The notes under the pieces were generated by a model. The model made no database searches, was not told where the DNA came from, and was given only the letters and a program-made list of their open reading frames with translations. The translations under genes were made by a program, and so were the position numbers. A DNA stretch of 64,000 nt from Lactobacillales bacterium (GTDB lineage: Bacteria; Bacillota_I; Bacilli_A; RF39; UBA660), in contig SVAG01000004.1 of the NCBI GenBank assembly GCA_015059545.1, positions 1-64,000 of the forward strand, in the 5' to 3' direction. Every line of letters starts with the position of its first letter. The first letter of the stretch is position 1. Below are positions 36,067 to 45,989 of this stretch, piece after piece.

Positions 36067-36664
36067 TGTTGTAGAATTCAACGATTAATGATTCATTAAT
36101 ATCAGCATTTAATTCGCTTCTTTCTGGCATTCTTACATAAGTACCAACTTTTTTCTTGTCATCAAATGTAACAAATTCAACACGATTATTAATGCTTTCT
36201 AATGAAGCAACTACTGCTGGATGATTCATTGATTGTTCTTTTAATGTAATAACATCTCCTGGTTTAACTCTGTATGATGGAATATCAACTTTTTTACCAT
36301 TAACAGTGATATGTCCGTGGTTAACAAGTTGTCTTGCTGCTCTTCTTGTATTAGCAAATCCCATACGATATACTAAGTTATCTAAACGACTTTCTAATAA
36401 TTTTAAGAAGTTTTCACCATGAACACCTTTCATTTTACCAGCATCGTTAAATATTTTTTTGAATTGTTTTTCATTTACTCCGTACATGAATCTAACTTTT
36501 TGTTTTTCTTGTAATTGAACACCATAGTTAGATAATTTTTTACGACGATCATTTCCGTGTTGTCCTGGAGCATATGGTTTTTTTGCAAGTTCTTTACCAT
36601 TTTCTAAAATAGAGAATCCTAAACGACGAGATTGTCTATATGTAGAACCAGTGTATCTTGACAT
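36062..36664 (-). CDS. rpsD: 30S ribosomal protein S4
   Basis: Primary 16S-binding protein and, in Bacillus, an autoregulator of its own mRNA. The 200-residue protein begins [18 protein letters not shown]. It has the [16 protein letters not shown] stretch and an S4 RNA-binding domain ([30 protein letters not shown]). No zinc cysteines are present near the N-terminus. GGAGGAAG precedes the ATG. It is a single gene with its own promoter, leader and terminator. Confidence 0.98.
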   Translation of the reverse strand: MSRYTGSTYRQSRRLGFSILENGKELAKKPYAPGQHGNDRRKKLSNYGVQLQEKQKVRFMYGVNEKQFKKIFNDAGKMKGVHGENFLKLLESRLDNLVYRMGFANTRRAARQLVNHGHITVNGKKVDIPSYRVKPGDVITLKEQSMNHPAVVASLESINNRVEFVTFDDKKKVGTYVRMPERSELNADINESLIVEFYNR

Positions 36665-36822
36665 ATTTCTTCCTCCTTCTATATTTCATATACATCAGAG
36701 TATTCTTTGTCAGATTATAGGGTGTTTATTTAAATATCTTCGCTTTGCAGCTAAAGTTACTAATAACCAATTTGTAATAAACACGTTATAAAATTCAAAG
36801 AAAGCTGCTAGATGAATACGCA
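36665..36822 (-). promoter_or_regulatory. Structured leader RNA of rpsD (S4 autoregulatory type)
   Basis: The 158-base leader can fold around GTGTTTATT and AATAAACAC, a perfect 9-base pairing. An outer CAGCTTTCTTTG stretch can pair with CAAAGCGAAG inside that loop, giving a pseudoknot-like arrangement. A pseudoknot of this kind is known in the Bacillus S4 leader. Assignment rests on position plus pairing, not on a covariance model. Confidence 0.7.
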
Positions 36823-36828
36823 TATATA

Positions 36829-36857
36829 ATTATATGCTTTTTTATTATATAAGTCAA
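36829..36857 (-). promoter_or_regulatory. Promoter of rpsD
   Basis: On the minus strand, TTGACT (36852-36857) and TATAAT (36829-36834), spacer 17. Confidence 0.85.
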
Positions 36858-36865
36858 GCATTAAT

Positions 36866-37435
36866 CTATAATATTTCATCAATTAATCCATAGTCTAAAG
36901 CTTCTTTAGCACTCATAAAATAATCTCTTTCTGTATCCTTCTCAATTCTCTTGATATTTTGTTTAGTATTTTCTGCTAGCATCTTATTTAATTTTTCTCT
37001 TAATTTTAATATTCTTTCAGCTGCTATTTTGATTTCAGTAGCTTGACCTTGAGCTCCACCTAATGGTTGATGAATCATAACTTCACTATTTGGAAGACAA
37101 TATCTTTTTCCTTTTGTACCACTTGAAAGTAAGAATGCAGCCATAGATGCGGCCATCCCAACACATATAGTAGAAACATCACTTTTAATAAAATTTATAG
37201 TATCGTATATAGCCATTCCTGCAGTAACACTTCCACCAGGTGAATTAATATAAATACTTATATCATCATTATTTATAGAATCCAAATATAAAAGTTCAGC
37301 AATTACAATATTAGAATTAACATCAGTTATTTCGTCATTTAAAATAATAATTCTATCTTTTAAAAGTCTAGAATATATATCATAACTTCTTTCTCCATTA
37401 CTACTTTTTTCTATTACTGTAGGTATTAAATTCAT
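36866..37435 (-). CDS. clpP: ATP-dependent Clp protease proteolytic subunit
   Basis: Serine protease subunit that forms the degradation chamber with ClpX or ClpC. The 189-residue protein has the catalytic triad Ser97 (GMAASMAAF), His122 (MIHQP) and Asp171 (ERDYFMS). The N-terminus [20 protein letters not shown] is typical. GAGAGGAT precedes the ATG. It is upstream of rpsD on the same strand, and the rpsD promoter begins at its 3' end. Confidence 0.97.
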   Translation of the reverse strand: MNLIPTVIEKSSNGERSYDIYSRLLKDRIIILNDEITDVNSNIVIAELLYLDSINNDDISIYINSPGGSVTAGMAIYDTINFIKSDVSTICVGMAASMAAFLLSSGTKGKRYCLPNSEVMIHQPLGGAQGQATEIKIAAERILKLREKLNKMLAENTKQNIKRIEKDTERDYFMSAKEALDYGLIDEIL

Positions 37436-37554
37436 TTAATCATCCTCTCTATATTTATAATAGTAAAAAATATATATAATTATTCAACAAAATATGTGAC
37501 AAAATAATATTTTATTGGTATAATTAATATAATACTAAGAATAGAGGGATTTAT

Positions 37555-39222
37555 ATGGGTAAAACAATAAAAATTAATTTTAGAGATATTGAAGAAAGAG
37601 AATTTCCAACAGGAATAACATTAAAAGAAATAAGTGAAGCCTTTTCTCATTATTTTAATTATCCAATACTAATAGGTAAAGTTGATAATGATATTGTTGA
37701 ATTAGATGAATCAATTAATCGCAGTTATAAAATTGAATTATATGATAGAACTACTAATTTAGGAAGTACTATATATGGTAGAACTTGTCAATTTTTACTT
37801 GTAGTAGCAGTAAAAAAATTATTAGGAAATGATGTAGAAGTAATTATTCAACATTCTATAGATAAAGGTTTTTACTGTGAATTAGAAGGTTGTGACTTAG
37901 ATAAGCCAATAGTAGATAGAATTGCTGAAAAAATGAGAGAAATATCAGCAATGGATCTTAGAATTCAAAAAATGAGTGTATCTAGATTTGATGCAATTAA
38001 ATACTTTGAAAAAAGAAAACAATTTGATAAGGTTCATGCTTTAAAATATATTAGTAATACATATGTTAATTTATATCGTATAGATGATATATATGATTAT
38101 TTCTATGGGAAACTTGCTTATACAACTAAAGATATAAATGATTTTAAATTAACTTATATTAAAGACAATGGATTTGTTTTAAACTATCCAACAACATATA
38201 CTCCTGATTTTACTTTGGATTATGTTCATCATGAAAAATTGTTTGATAAGTATTTAAGTTTTACTAGATGGGGTAATACTATAGGTGTTACAAATGCAGC
38301 AGAATTAAATGAATTGGTTTCTAAAAACAAATATGACGAATTAGTAAGATTATCAGAAGTTTATTATAATAATCAATTAGTAGAAGTAGCTGATAAAATA
38401 TATGAAGATAGAAAAAATATAAAATTAGTGTTAATAGCTGGTCCTTCTTCAGCAGGTAAAACAACAACATCTAAAAAATTACAAGTTTATCTACAAAGTA
38501 AAGGTATAAAACCACATCAAATATCAATAGATGATTATTTCTTTGATAGGGATAAAACAAAAGTATTACCAAATGGAGAATTAGATACAGAATCATTAAA
38601 TGCTGTTGATGTAACTTTATTTAATAAACATTTAACTAAACTATTAGATGGTGAAAAAGTAGAATTACCAGAATATAACTTTGTACTTGGAAAAAGAGAA
38701 TATAAAGGAAAATACTTACAAGTTGGTAAAGATGATATGATTATTATCGAAGGATTACATGGAATTAATGATGATCTTACAATGTCAATTGATAGACGAT
38801 TAAAATATAAAATATATATAAGCCCATTAACTCAACTTAATATAGATAATCATAACAGAATTCATACTAGTGATACTAGAAAATTAAGAAGAATAGTAAG
38901 AGATAGTAAGTTTAGAGGAAAATCTGCAACTGATACACTTCATATGTGGAAAGCTATAAGAGAAGGTGAAGAAAAATATATATTCCCATACCAAGATGGA
39001 GCAGACTATATAATAAATTCAGCTTTAGTATATGAAATAGGAGTATTAAAAGTATATGCTGAACCATTACTTTTTAACGTAAGTGAAAACGATGAAAGTT
39101 ATCCAGAAGCATTAAGATTAATAAATTTACTTAGAAATTTCTTACCTATACCAAATGATTCAATACCAAATGATTCGGTTTTAAGAGAATTTATTGGTGG
39201 AAGTAGTTTTAATAAAGAATAA
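37555..39222 (+). CDS. TGS-domain uridine-kinase-like nucleoside kinase
   Basis: A 555-residue protein. An N-terminal TGS-like domain (1-65) and a ThrRS-editing-like second domain (about 70-200, with [13 protein letters not shown]) precede a uridine-kinase/phosphoribulokinase P-loop domain. That domain has GPSSAGKTT at 296-304, [10 protein letters not shown], and [10 protein letters not shown]. This architecture is common in Bacteroidetes and Bacillota and is annotated as nucleoside kinase. The N-terminal part may be regulatory. It has its own -10 box (TATAAT about 37520). gap follows 35 bases later and may be co-transcribed. Confidence 0.88.
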   Translation: MGKTIKINFRDIEEREFPTGITLKEISEAFSHYFNYPILIGKVDNDIVELDESINRSYKIELYDRTTNLGSTIYGRTCQFLLVVAVKKLLGNDVEVIIQHSIDKGFYCELEGCDLDKPIVDRIAEKMREISAMDLRIQKMSVSRFDAIKYFEKRKQFDKVHALKYISNTYVNLYRIDDIYDYFYGKLAYTTKDINDFKLTYIKDNGFVLNYPTTYTPDFTLDYVHHEKLFDKYLSFTRWGNTIGVTNAAELNELVSKNKYDELVRLSEVYYNNQLVEVADKIYEDRKNIKLVLIAGPSSAGKTTTSKKLQVYLQSKGIKPHQISIDDYFFDRDKTKVLPNGELDTESLNAVDVTLFNKHLTKLLDGEKVELPEYNFVLGKREYKGKYLQVGKDDMIIIEGLHGINDDLTMSIDRRLKYKIYISPLTQLNIDNHNRIHTSDTRKLRRIVRDSKFRGKSATDTLHMWKAIREGEEKYIFPYQDGADYIINSALVYEIGVLKVYAEPLLFNVSENDESYPEALRLINLLRNFLPIPNDSIPNDSVLREFIGGSSFNKE

Positions 39223-39257
39223 TTGGGTATATTAAAATTAGAAAAGAGGAACAAAAT

Positions 39258-40268
39258 ATGATAAAAGTAGCAATAAATGGTTTTGGAAGAATTGGAAGAT
39301 TAGCTTTTAGACAAATGTTTGGAAGAGAAGGATATGATATAGTAGCAATCAATGATTTAACAAGTCCAGATATGTTGGCTCATTTACTAAAATATGATTC
39401 AGCTCAAAAAAGATATGAAGGACATGATATAAAAGCAACAGAAAATTCAATTATAGTAGATAATGAAGAAATTATTGTTTATAAAGAACCAGATCCAAAT
39501 AACTTACCATGGAAAGAATTAGGTGTAGATGTAGTATTTGAATGTACTGGATTCTTTAACAAAAAAGATAAAGCAATAGCACATATTGAAGCAGGAGCTA
39601 AAAAAGTTATTATAAGTGCTCCAGCAGGTGATGATGTAAAAACTATCGTATATGGTGTTAATGAAGATATATTAAATAGTGAAGATGTAATTATAAGTGC
39701 TGCATCTTGTACTACAAACTGTTTAGCACCTATGGCAAATAATTTAAATAAATTTGCTCCTATAGTAAGTGGTATAATGACAACAGTTCATGCTTATACA
39801 GGAGATCAAATGATTCTTGATGGACCACATAGAAAAGGTGATTTAAGAAGAGCAAGAGCAGGTGCTGTTAATATAGTTCCAAATTCAACAGGAGCAGCTA
39901 AAGCAATTGGTCTTGTTATCCCAGAACTTAAAGGAAAACTAATTGGTTCAGCACAAAGAGTACCAGTTCCAACAGGATCTACAACTATTTTAGTAGCAGT
40001 AGTAAAAGGAACTGATATTACAAAAGAAAAAATTAATGAATTTATGAAATCACAAGTTAATGATTCATTTGGATATACAGAAGAACCATTAGTATCATCT
40101 GATATTATTGGAATAACAGAAGGATCATTATTTGATGCAACTCAAACAATGGTAACACAAATTAGTGAAGATTTATATCAAGTACAAGTAGTTGCTTGGT
40201 ACGATAATGAAAATAGTTATACTTCACAAATGGTAAGAACTGCGTTATATTTAGAAAAATATATGTAA
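39258..40268 (+). CDS. gap: Glyceraldehyde-3-phosphate dehydrogenase
   Basis: NAD-dependent glycolytic enzyme. The 336-residue protein has the Rossmann start [10 protein letters not shown], the catalytic Cys151 in [10 protein letters not shown], the conserved His in [10 protein letters not shown], and [20 protein letters not shown]. All active-site residues are present. Ribosome site AGAGGAA. Standing downstream of a nucleoside kinase and followed by a terminator, it is not clustered with pgk or tpi. Confidence 0.98.
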   Translation: MIKVAINGFGRIGRLAFRQMFGREGYDIVAINDLTSPDMLAHLLKYDSAQKRYEGHDIKATENSIIVDNEEIIVYKEPDPNNLPWKELGVDVVFECTGFFNKKDKAIAHIEAGAKKVIISAPAGDDVKTIVYGVNEDILNSEDVIISAASCTTNCLAPMANNLNKFAPIVSGIMTTVHAYTGDQMILDGPHRKGDLRRARAGAVNIVPNSTGAAKAIGLVIPELKGKLIGSAQRVPVPTGSTTILVAVVKGTDITKEKINEFMKSQVNDSFGYTEEPLVSSDIIGITEGSLFDATQTMVTQISEDLYQVQVVAWYDNENSYTSQMVRTALYLEKYM

Positions 40269-40272
40269 AACT

Positions 40273-40305
40273 AAACAGAAATTTTAATATTTCTGTTTTT
40301 CTTTT
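40273..40305 (+). terminator. Terminator after gap
   Basis: AAACAGAAAT (40273-40282) pairs with ATTTCTGTTT (40289-40298), then a T-rich tail. Confidence 0.9.
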
Positions 40306-40390
40306 GTTATAAATTTTATAAAAATGCTATTTGTTTTTATAAAAAATATATGTTATTTTAAATAGGAAAAGAAGACTAGAAAGGAGAATT

Positions 40391-40663
40391 ATGCTAGATG
40401 AATTAGAAGTCTGGGAACATATCTTTTTGGAAAAAGATGATGATAGATTAGGTTATTTAATTAGAATGGTAGTAACTGATGAATGTGCTAGAGAATATGT
40501 TTTGGATAAACTAATAGAATTAAAAAATAAGCCAACTGAAAAGATAGAAATAAATATTGATATAGATAAAAGTTTAAAAGGTTATCCAATTGATTTATTA
40601 GCTGAAAAAATAGCAGAAGATATAATTAATAAAATAAAAAAAGATATTAAGACTATCTCTTAA
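40391..40663 (+). CDS. Small acidic protein of unknown function
   Basis: A 90-residue protein not recognised. It starts MLDELEVWEHIFLEKDDDRL, is acidic and helical at the N-terminus, and has an amphipathic C-terminal half (IDLLAEKIAEDIINKIKKD). It has no signal peptide and no cysteine cluster. AAGGAG is well placed before the ATG. Its end overlaps the end of the convergent RNase J gene by 11 bases, with no terminator between. A partner of RNase J or a stand-alone regulator are guesses only. Confidence 0.65.
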   Translation: MLDELEVWEHIFLEKDDDRLGYLIRMVVTDECAREYVLDKLIELKNKPTEKIEINIDIDKSLKGYPIDLLAEKIAEDIINKIKKDIKTIS

Positions 40664-42323
40664 TATCCATTATAACAGGTAGAATAATAGGTTTTCTTCC
40701 TGTTTTTTGATATGTATAATTTGATAATTCATTTATTATTTCAGATTTAATTTCAGTATAATTAATTGGTCTATCTAACATAGAATTAATTGCTTTTTTA
40801 GATACATTTTCTAGATTTTTAAGTAATTCTTCATTTTCATTTACTAATACAAAACCTCTTGTAGTTATATTTGGATTTCCTAATAATTTCTTTTCTTTAG
40901 TATCTATATTAGCAACTACTATTATAATTCCATCATTAGCCATTAATTTTCTATCTTTGATAACAGCGTTAGAAACATCTCCAATTCTATTACCATCAAC
41001 ATATACGTCATCTGCTTGAATAAATCCTTCTTTTTTGATTTTACCTTTATACATAGATAAAACTTCACCATTTGAAAGTACAAAATTATTTTCTTTAGGT
41101 ATACCACATACTACACCAATATCAGCATGTTTTTTAAGCATTCTATATTCTCCATGAAATGGTGCGAAGTATGTAGGATTAATTAATCTTATCATCCATT
41201 TTAATTCTTCTTCACTAGCATGTCCACTAGCATGTATATCATTTAAAGATGTATTAGTATATACTTTAACACCTTTTAAATATAATTTATTAATTGTTCT
41301 AGCTATACTAGCAGCATTACCTGGTATAGCACTTGATGAGAAGATTACTATATCATTTGGTTGTAATTTAATTTGCTTATGAACACCATCAGCTATTCTT
41401 GATAAAGCAGCTAATGGTTCACCTTGACTTCCTGTACAAAGTAAACATACTTTGCTAGGGTCTAATTTATTTGCTTCTTCTGGAGTAATAAAAATACCTT
41501 TATTAGTTATATATCCACCCTTAACAGATATTTCTATATTATTTTCCATACTTCTTCCAAATATAGCAATTTTTCTTCCGTTTCTTCTACAATTATCAAC
41601 TATATGTTTAAGTCTATATACATTAGAAGCAAATGTAGCAATTATAATTCTACCATTTTCTCTTCTAAATATTTCACTTAAAGCATCATCAACTTTAGAT
41701 TCACTTTTACTTACACCTTCAGTTAAGGCATTAGTACTATCACTTAATAATAATGTAACACCACGACTTCCAATTTCAGCCATTTTATGAATGTTAGCTG
41801 CTGGGCCAATTGGTGTTAAATCAAATTTAAAATCTCCTGTTGTTACAACTATACCATTGGGAGTTGTGATACATATACCATGAGAATCAGGTATTGAGTG
41901 AGTTGTTCTAAAGAATTCAACTTCCATAGTTTTAAATTTTACTTTTGTAGTTTCATCATAAACAACTAAGTTTTTATATAAAATATTTCTATCTTCTAAT
42001 TTTTTTCTTATTAATCCAACCGCATGATTTGGTGCATATATAATAGGAATATTTACTGATTGTAATAAAAATGGAATACCTCCTATATGATCTTCATGCC
42101 CGTGAGTTATAAATAATGCTTTTACTTTATCTTCGTTTTTCTTTAAAAATGAAAAATCTGGTATAACATAATCAACACCCATTAATTCATCTTCTGGCAT
42201 AAGCATTCCGGCATCTGTTATGATTATTTCATCACCTGTCATAACACAATACATGTTTTTTCCTACTTCACCAAGTCCACCTAAAGCGAATATTTTTGTA
42301 TCATCGCTTTTCATTAATTTCAC
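40653..42323 (-). CDS. rnjA: Ribonuclease J
   Basis: 5'-3' exonuclease and endonuclease of the metallo-beta-lactamase/beta-CASP group, central to mRNA decay and rRNA maturation in Bacillota. The 556-residue protein starts (GTG read as Met)KLMKSDDTKIFALGGLGEVG, matching Bacillus RNase J1 MKFVKNDQ. The metal motif is THGHEDHIGG; later motifs are HSIPDSHG, SDSTNA and HASGHA. The GTG at 42323 is preceded by AAAGGAG; an upstream ATG at 42360-42362 would make the ribosome site coding. Length matches the family. Confidence 0.95.
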   Translation of the reverse strand: MKLMKSDDTKIFALGGLGEVGKNMYCVMTGDEIIITDAGMLMPEDELMGVDYVIPDFSFLKKNEDKVKALFITHGHEDHIGGIPFLLQSVNIPIIYAPNHAVGLIRKKLEDRNILYKNLVVYDETTKVKFKTMEVEFFRTTHSIPDSHGICITTPNGIVVTTGDFKFDLTPIGPAANIHKMAEIGSRGVTLLLSDSTNALTEGVSKSESKVDDALSEIFRRENGRIIIATFASNVYRLKHIVDNCRRNGRKIAIFGRSMENNIEISVKGGYITNKGIFITPEEANKLDPSKVCLLCTGSQGEPLAALSRIADGVHKQIKLQPNDIVIFSSSAIPGNAASIARTINKLYLKGVKVYTNTSLNDIHASGHASEEELKWMIRLINPTYFAPFHGEYRMLKKHADIGVVCGIPKENNFVLSNGEVLSMYKGKIKKEGFIQADDVYVDGNRIGDVSNAVIKDRKLMANDGIIIVVANIDTKEKKLLGNPNITTRGFVLVNENEELLKNLENVSKKAINSMLDRPINYTEIKSEIINELSNYTYQKTGRKPIILPVIMDIKR

Positions 42324-42507
42324 TTTGTAACTCCTTTCTTTTAATTTGAAATCCAACTTCATTAATTATATACTTTTTTTTAATATTTGTCTAGTTTAGA
42401 TAAAATATAAAAGTTACTTAAAAAATTTTTCTTGTAATTTTAATGAATAAATATTATAATTATATTAGTAAATATAATTTACTAAAAAAAGTTAATGGAG
42501 GTATAAT

Positions 42508-44061
42508 ATGGACAATATATTTTTCTCCATTTTACTAGTTTTAATTGGACTTTTTGTTGGAATAATTGCAATGATTATTTTTAATTATATTAAGAATTCT
42601 AATACAGAATCAAAAGCAGAAAAAATGATAGCTAATGCAAAAAAAGAAGCAGATAAAGCTAAAAGAGATGGAATAATAGAATTAAAAGAAGAATCTCATA
42701 GAATTAAATTAGAGACTGATGAATATGTAAAAGAAAAGAAATTAGAAATAAAAGAATCAGAAGAAAGATTGTTAGCACGTGAAAATAGTATTGATAGAAG
42801 AGATCAAACTATGCAAAGTCGTGAACAATTATTAGATGAAAAAGAAAATAATTTAATTAATAAACAAAAAGAAATTCAAAATGAGCAAGTAAAAGTGGAA
42901 GAAATCAAAAAACAACAAATAGACGAATTAGAAAAAATAGCGGGATTATCTAAATCAGAAGCTAAAGATAAAATACTTAAAAAAGTAGAAGAAATGATGA
43001 ACTTAGAAATAGCTAGTTATATCAAAGAAAGAGAATCAGAAGCTAAATTAGAAGCAGATAAAAAAGCAAAAACTATGTTAGTATCATGCATGCAAAAATA
43101 TGCAAGTGATGTAGCAAATGAACAAACAGTTACAGTAGTAGCGCTACCTAACGATGAAATGAAAGGTAGAATAATAGGTAGAGAAGGAAGAAATATTAGA
43201 ACAATAGAAGCTGTTACAGGAGTAGATTTAATTATAGATGATACACCTGAAGCAATAGTATTATCTTCATTTGATCCTTTAAGAAGAGAAATTGCAAGAG
43301 TAACAATTGAAACATTAATAAAAGATGGAAGAATTCATCCAACAAGAATAGAAGAATTATATGATAAAGTAAGCAAAGAAATGAATGTTAAAATCATGGA
43401 ATATGGTGAAGCAGCATTATTTGATTTAGGACTTACTAAGATGGATTCAGAATTAGTAGAACTAGTTGGTAAACTTCATTTTAGAACAAGTTTTGGTCAA
43501 AATGCATTAATGCATTCTATGGAAGTAGCACATATTTCAGGATTAATTGCAGCAGAACTTGGTGAAAATGTAACACTTGCTAAAAGAGCTGGTTTATTAC
43601 ATGATATTGGAAAAGCAATTGATCATGAATTAGAAGGAAGCCATGTTACAATAGGTAGTGAAATTGCTAAAAAATATAAAGAAAATGAAATTGTTATAAA
43701 TGCTATAGAATCACATCATGGTGATACAGAAGCAACTCATACAATATCTGTAATAATAGCAATTGCTGATGCTTTATCAGCATCTCGTCCAGGAGCTAGA
43801 AGTGATTCATTAGAAAATTATGTAAAAAGATTAGAAGAATTAGAAAATATCGCATCTAGTATAGAAGGTGTAGAAAAATCATATGCTGTTCAAGCAGGGC
43901 GTGAAGTTAGAGTTATTGTAAAACCTGAAGAAATAGATGATTTAGGAAGCTATAAAGTAGCTCGTGATATTAAAACAAGAATTGAAAATGAACTTCAATA
44001 TCCTGGTACTATTAAAGTAACAGTTGTTAGAGAAACAAGAGCAATAGAAGAAGCAAAATAA
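42508..44061 (+). CDS. rny: Ribonuclease Y
   Basis: Membrane-anchored endoribonuclease that starts mRNA decay. The 517-residue protein has an N-terminal helix (about 4-28), a long coiled coil (about 35-200), a KH domain ([17 protein letters not shown]) and an HD domain with [12 protein letters not shown] (H365, D366). GGAGG precedes the ATG. Together with RNase J close by, this region carries both main degradation enzymes of Gram-positive type. Confidence 0.98.
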   Translation: MDNIFFSILLVLIGLFVGIIAMIIFNYIKNSNTESKAEKMIANAKKEADKAKRDGIIELKEESHRIKLETDEYVKEKKLEIKESEERLLARENSIDRRDQTMQSREQLLDEKENNLINKQKEIQNEQVKVEEIKKQQIDELEKIAGLSKSEAKDKILKKVEEMMNLEIASYIKERESEAKLEADKKAKTMLVSCMQKYASDVANEQTVTVVALPNDEMKGRIIGREGRNIRTIEAVTGVDLIIDDTPEAIVLSSFDPLRREIARVTIETLIKDGRIHPTRIEELYDKVSKEMNVKIMEYGEAALFDLGLTKMDSELVELVGKLHFRTSFGQNALMHSMEVAHISGLIAAELGENVTLAKRAGLLHDIGKAIDHELEGSHVTIGSEIAKKYKENEIVINAIESHHGDTEATHTISVIIAIADALSASRPGARSDSLENYVKRLEELENIASSIEGVEKSYAVQAGREVRVIVKPEEIDDLGSYKVARDIKTRIENELQYPGTIKVTVVRETRAIEEAK

Positions 44062-44073
44062 TGCTTCTTTTTT
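44048..44073 (+). terminator. Terminator after rny
   Basis: AAGAAGCA (44048-44055) pairs with TGCTTCTT (44062-44069), the loop containing the stop codon, then T residues. Confidence 0.88.
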
Positions 44074-44144
44074 CTCATATTTTAACCATTGACAAAGTAT
44101 AATTTTATATGATAAAATGTTGTGGTTTTGAGAGGAAGTGTAGT

Positions 44145-45548
44145 ATGAAAAAAACAAAAATAATAACAAGTATAGGACCTGCTAGTAACACACCAGATGT
44201 ATTTGAAAAAATGGTAAATGCAGGAGCAAACTGTGCTCGTATAAATTTTTCACATGCAACAGCAGAAGAAAAAATTCAAGTAGTAGAAACAGTTAAAGAA
44301 GTAAGAAAAAGAACAGGTAAAAATATAGGAATTTTATATGATACAAAAGGACCAGAATTTAGAAATGGCATGTTAGAAAATGATGAAATTACTTTAGTAG
44401 AAGGAAAAACAATTAGAGTAGTAAAAGAAGAAGTACTAGGTAATGAAGAAAGATTTTCAGTAAATCATCCAAGTGCAATTGATTCATTAGAAGTAGGAAA
44501 TGTTATCTTACTAGAAAATGGATTAATGAAAATGGAAGTTATTTCTAAAGAAAATGATGGTGTAACTTGTAAAATAATAAATGGTGGAGTATTAGGAAAT
44601 AAAAAAAGTTTAAGTGCCCCAGGCGTTAAATTAGATATACCTTTTATTAGTGAACAAGATAGAGAAGATATTATATACGCATGTAATCATGATGGTAACT
44701 TTATAGCATTATCATTTGTATCAAGTGTAGAAGATGTATTAGAAGCTAAAAAAATAATTAAAGAACAAAACAGAGAAGATATGCAAATAATATCTAAAAT
44801 AGAAAGTATGACAGGTATTGAAAATTTAGATGCTATCGTAGAAGAATCAGATGGTATCATGGTAGCAAGAGGAGATCTTGGAGTAGAAGTTCCAATGACT
44901 ATGCTTCCAATATACCAAAAACAAATAATTAAAGCTTGTCGTGAAAAAGGTAAAGTATGTATAGTAGCTACTGAAATGTTAGAATCAATGAAAAAATCAG
45001 CTCGTCCAACACGTGCAGAAGTATCAGATGTAGCTAATGCAGTTCTTGATGGAACAGATGCTGTTATGTTATCAGGAGAAACTACAACAGGAAAATTCCC
45101 AGTAGAAACTGTAACATTTATGGCTAATATATGTGAAGATGTAGAAAAATGTTATACAAATCATTTTGATTACAAGAAAAAAATAGGAATAACAGAAACT
45201 ATAGCTGCAAGTGTAATTGAAGCTACAAATGATTTAGATATTAAAACAATAGTAGCTTCTACAGTAAGTGGTTATTGTGCTAAAAAAATAAGTAACTTAA
45301 AACCAAAAAGTACTATTTTAGCAACTTGTACAAGTGAAGAAGTTGCTTGTTCACTTGCTTTAAATTATGGTGTACAAACTTGTATAGTACCAATATGTAA
45401 TAGTACAGATGAAGTAGTAGAACTTGGAAAAGAAAAAGCCAAAGAAATGTTTAATTTAAAAGAAGAAGATAAAATTATTATTACTGGAGGATTCCCTAAT
45501 AATACTGAAAAAAGAGTTACAAACTTTATGAAAATTGAAGAAATATAA
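44145..45548 (+). CDS. pyk: Pyruvate kinase
   Basis: Glycolytic enzyme converting phosphoenolpyruvate and ADP to pyruvate and ATP. The 467-residue protein begins MKKTKIITSIGPAS. It has the substrate/metal segment ISKIESMTGIENLD, VARGDLGVEVP, and MLSGETTTGKFPVE. It lacks the extra C-terminal PEP-utiliser domain found in Bacillus, as in most bacteria. The ATG at 44145 follows AGAGGAAGTGTAGT; an upstream start at 44109 would add 12 unrelated residues. Followed by an EIIB-like gene. Confidence 0.97.
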   Translation: MKKTKIITSIGPASNTPDVFEKMVNAGANCARINFSHATAEEKIQVVETVKEVRKRTGKNIGILYDTKGPEFRNGMLENDEITLVEGKTIRVVKEEVLGNEERFSVNHPSAIDSLEVGNVILLENGLMKMEVISKENDGVTCKIINGGVLGNKKSLSAPGVKLDIPFISEQDREDIIYACNHDGNFIALSFVSSVEDVLEAKKIIKEQNREDMQIISKIESMTGIENLDAIVEESDGIMVARGDLGVEVPMTMLPIYQKQIIKACREKGKVCIVATEMLESMKKSARPTRAEVSDVANAVLDGTDAVMLSGETTTGKFPVETVTFMANICEDVEKCYTNHFDYKKKIGITETIAASVIEATNDLDIKTIVASTVSGYCAKKISNLKPKSTILATCTSEEVACSLALNYGVQTCIVPICNSTDEVVELGKEKAKEMFNLKEEDKIIITGGFPNNTEKRVTNFMKIEEI

Positions 45549-45600
45549 TTTATATATTTTAAATTTATTAAATTTGTAGTATAATTAAATAGGTGATAAT

Positions 45601-45921
45601 ATGGATCAAATTGTACAATATGTAATTATAGTAGTAGTACTAATTATAGTGGCAATCTCAATTATGAGATCTAAGAAAAAAGATTTTAAAATTGAAATAA
45701 ATAAATTAGTTTCTTATTTAGGTGGTAAAGACAATATTATTGATTATGAAGCAAATAAATCTAGATTTGTTGTTACATTAAAAGATGTTAGTCTTGTAAA
45801 TAAAGAAGGAATTCAAAAAATGGGAGCACGTGGTATTGTTGAAATTGATAATCAATTAAAAATAGTACTAAGTGAAAATGCTAACCAATTAAAAAAACAT
45901 ATTGATGAATTAAAGCGATAA
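45601..45921 (+). CDS. Membrane-anchored EIIB-like domain without active cysteine
   Basis: A 106-residue protein with one N-terminal helix (about 5-22) and a soluble domain. The domain follows the glucose-family PTS EIIB pattern: LVSYLGGKDNI, SRFVVTLKDVSLVNKEGIQ, then MGARGIVEI and LKIVLSEN. The phosphorylated cysteine of EIIB (normally followed by xTRLR) is replaced by Asn52 in EANKSRFV. It therefore cannot carry phosphate in the usual way and may be a sensor or structural relative. It follows pyk, has its own -10 region and AGGTGATAAT ribosome site, and ends at a terminator. Confidence 0.78.
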   Translation: MDQIVQYVIIVVVLIIVAISIMRSKKKDFKIEINKLVSYLGGKDNIIDYEANKSRFVVTLKDVSLVNKEGIQKMGARGIVEIDNQLKIVLSENANQLKKHIDELKR

Positions 45922-45936
45922 TATCGCTTTTTTTAT
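45912..45936 (+). terminator. Terminator after the EIIB-like gene
   Basis: AAAGCGA and TCGCTTT with a 5-base loop and a T run. Confidence 0.88.
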
Positions 45937-45989
45937 TGTTTAAAAGGATTATCATAATTTATATCGTATGATATAGATGAGGTGATAAA

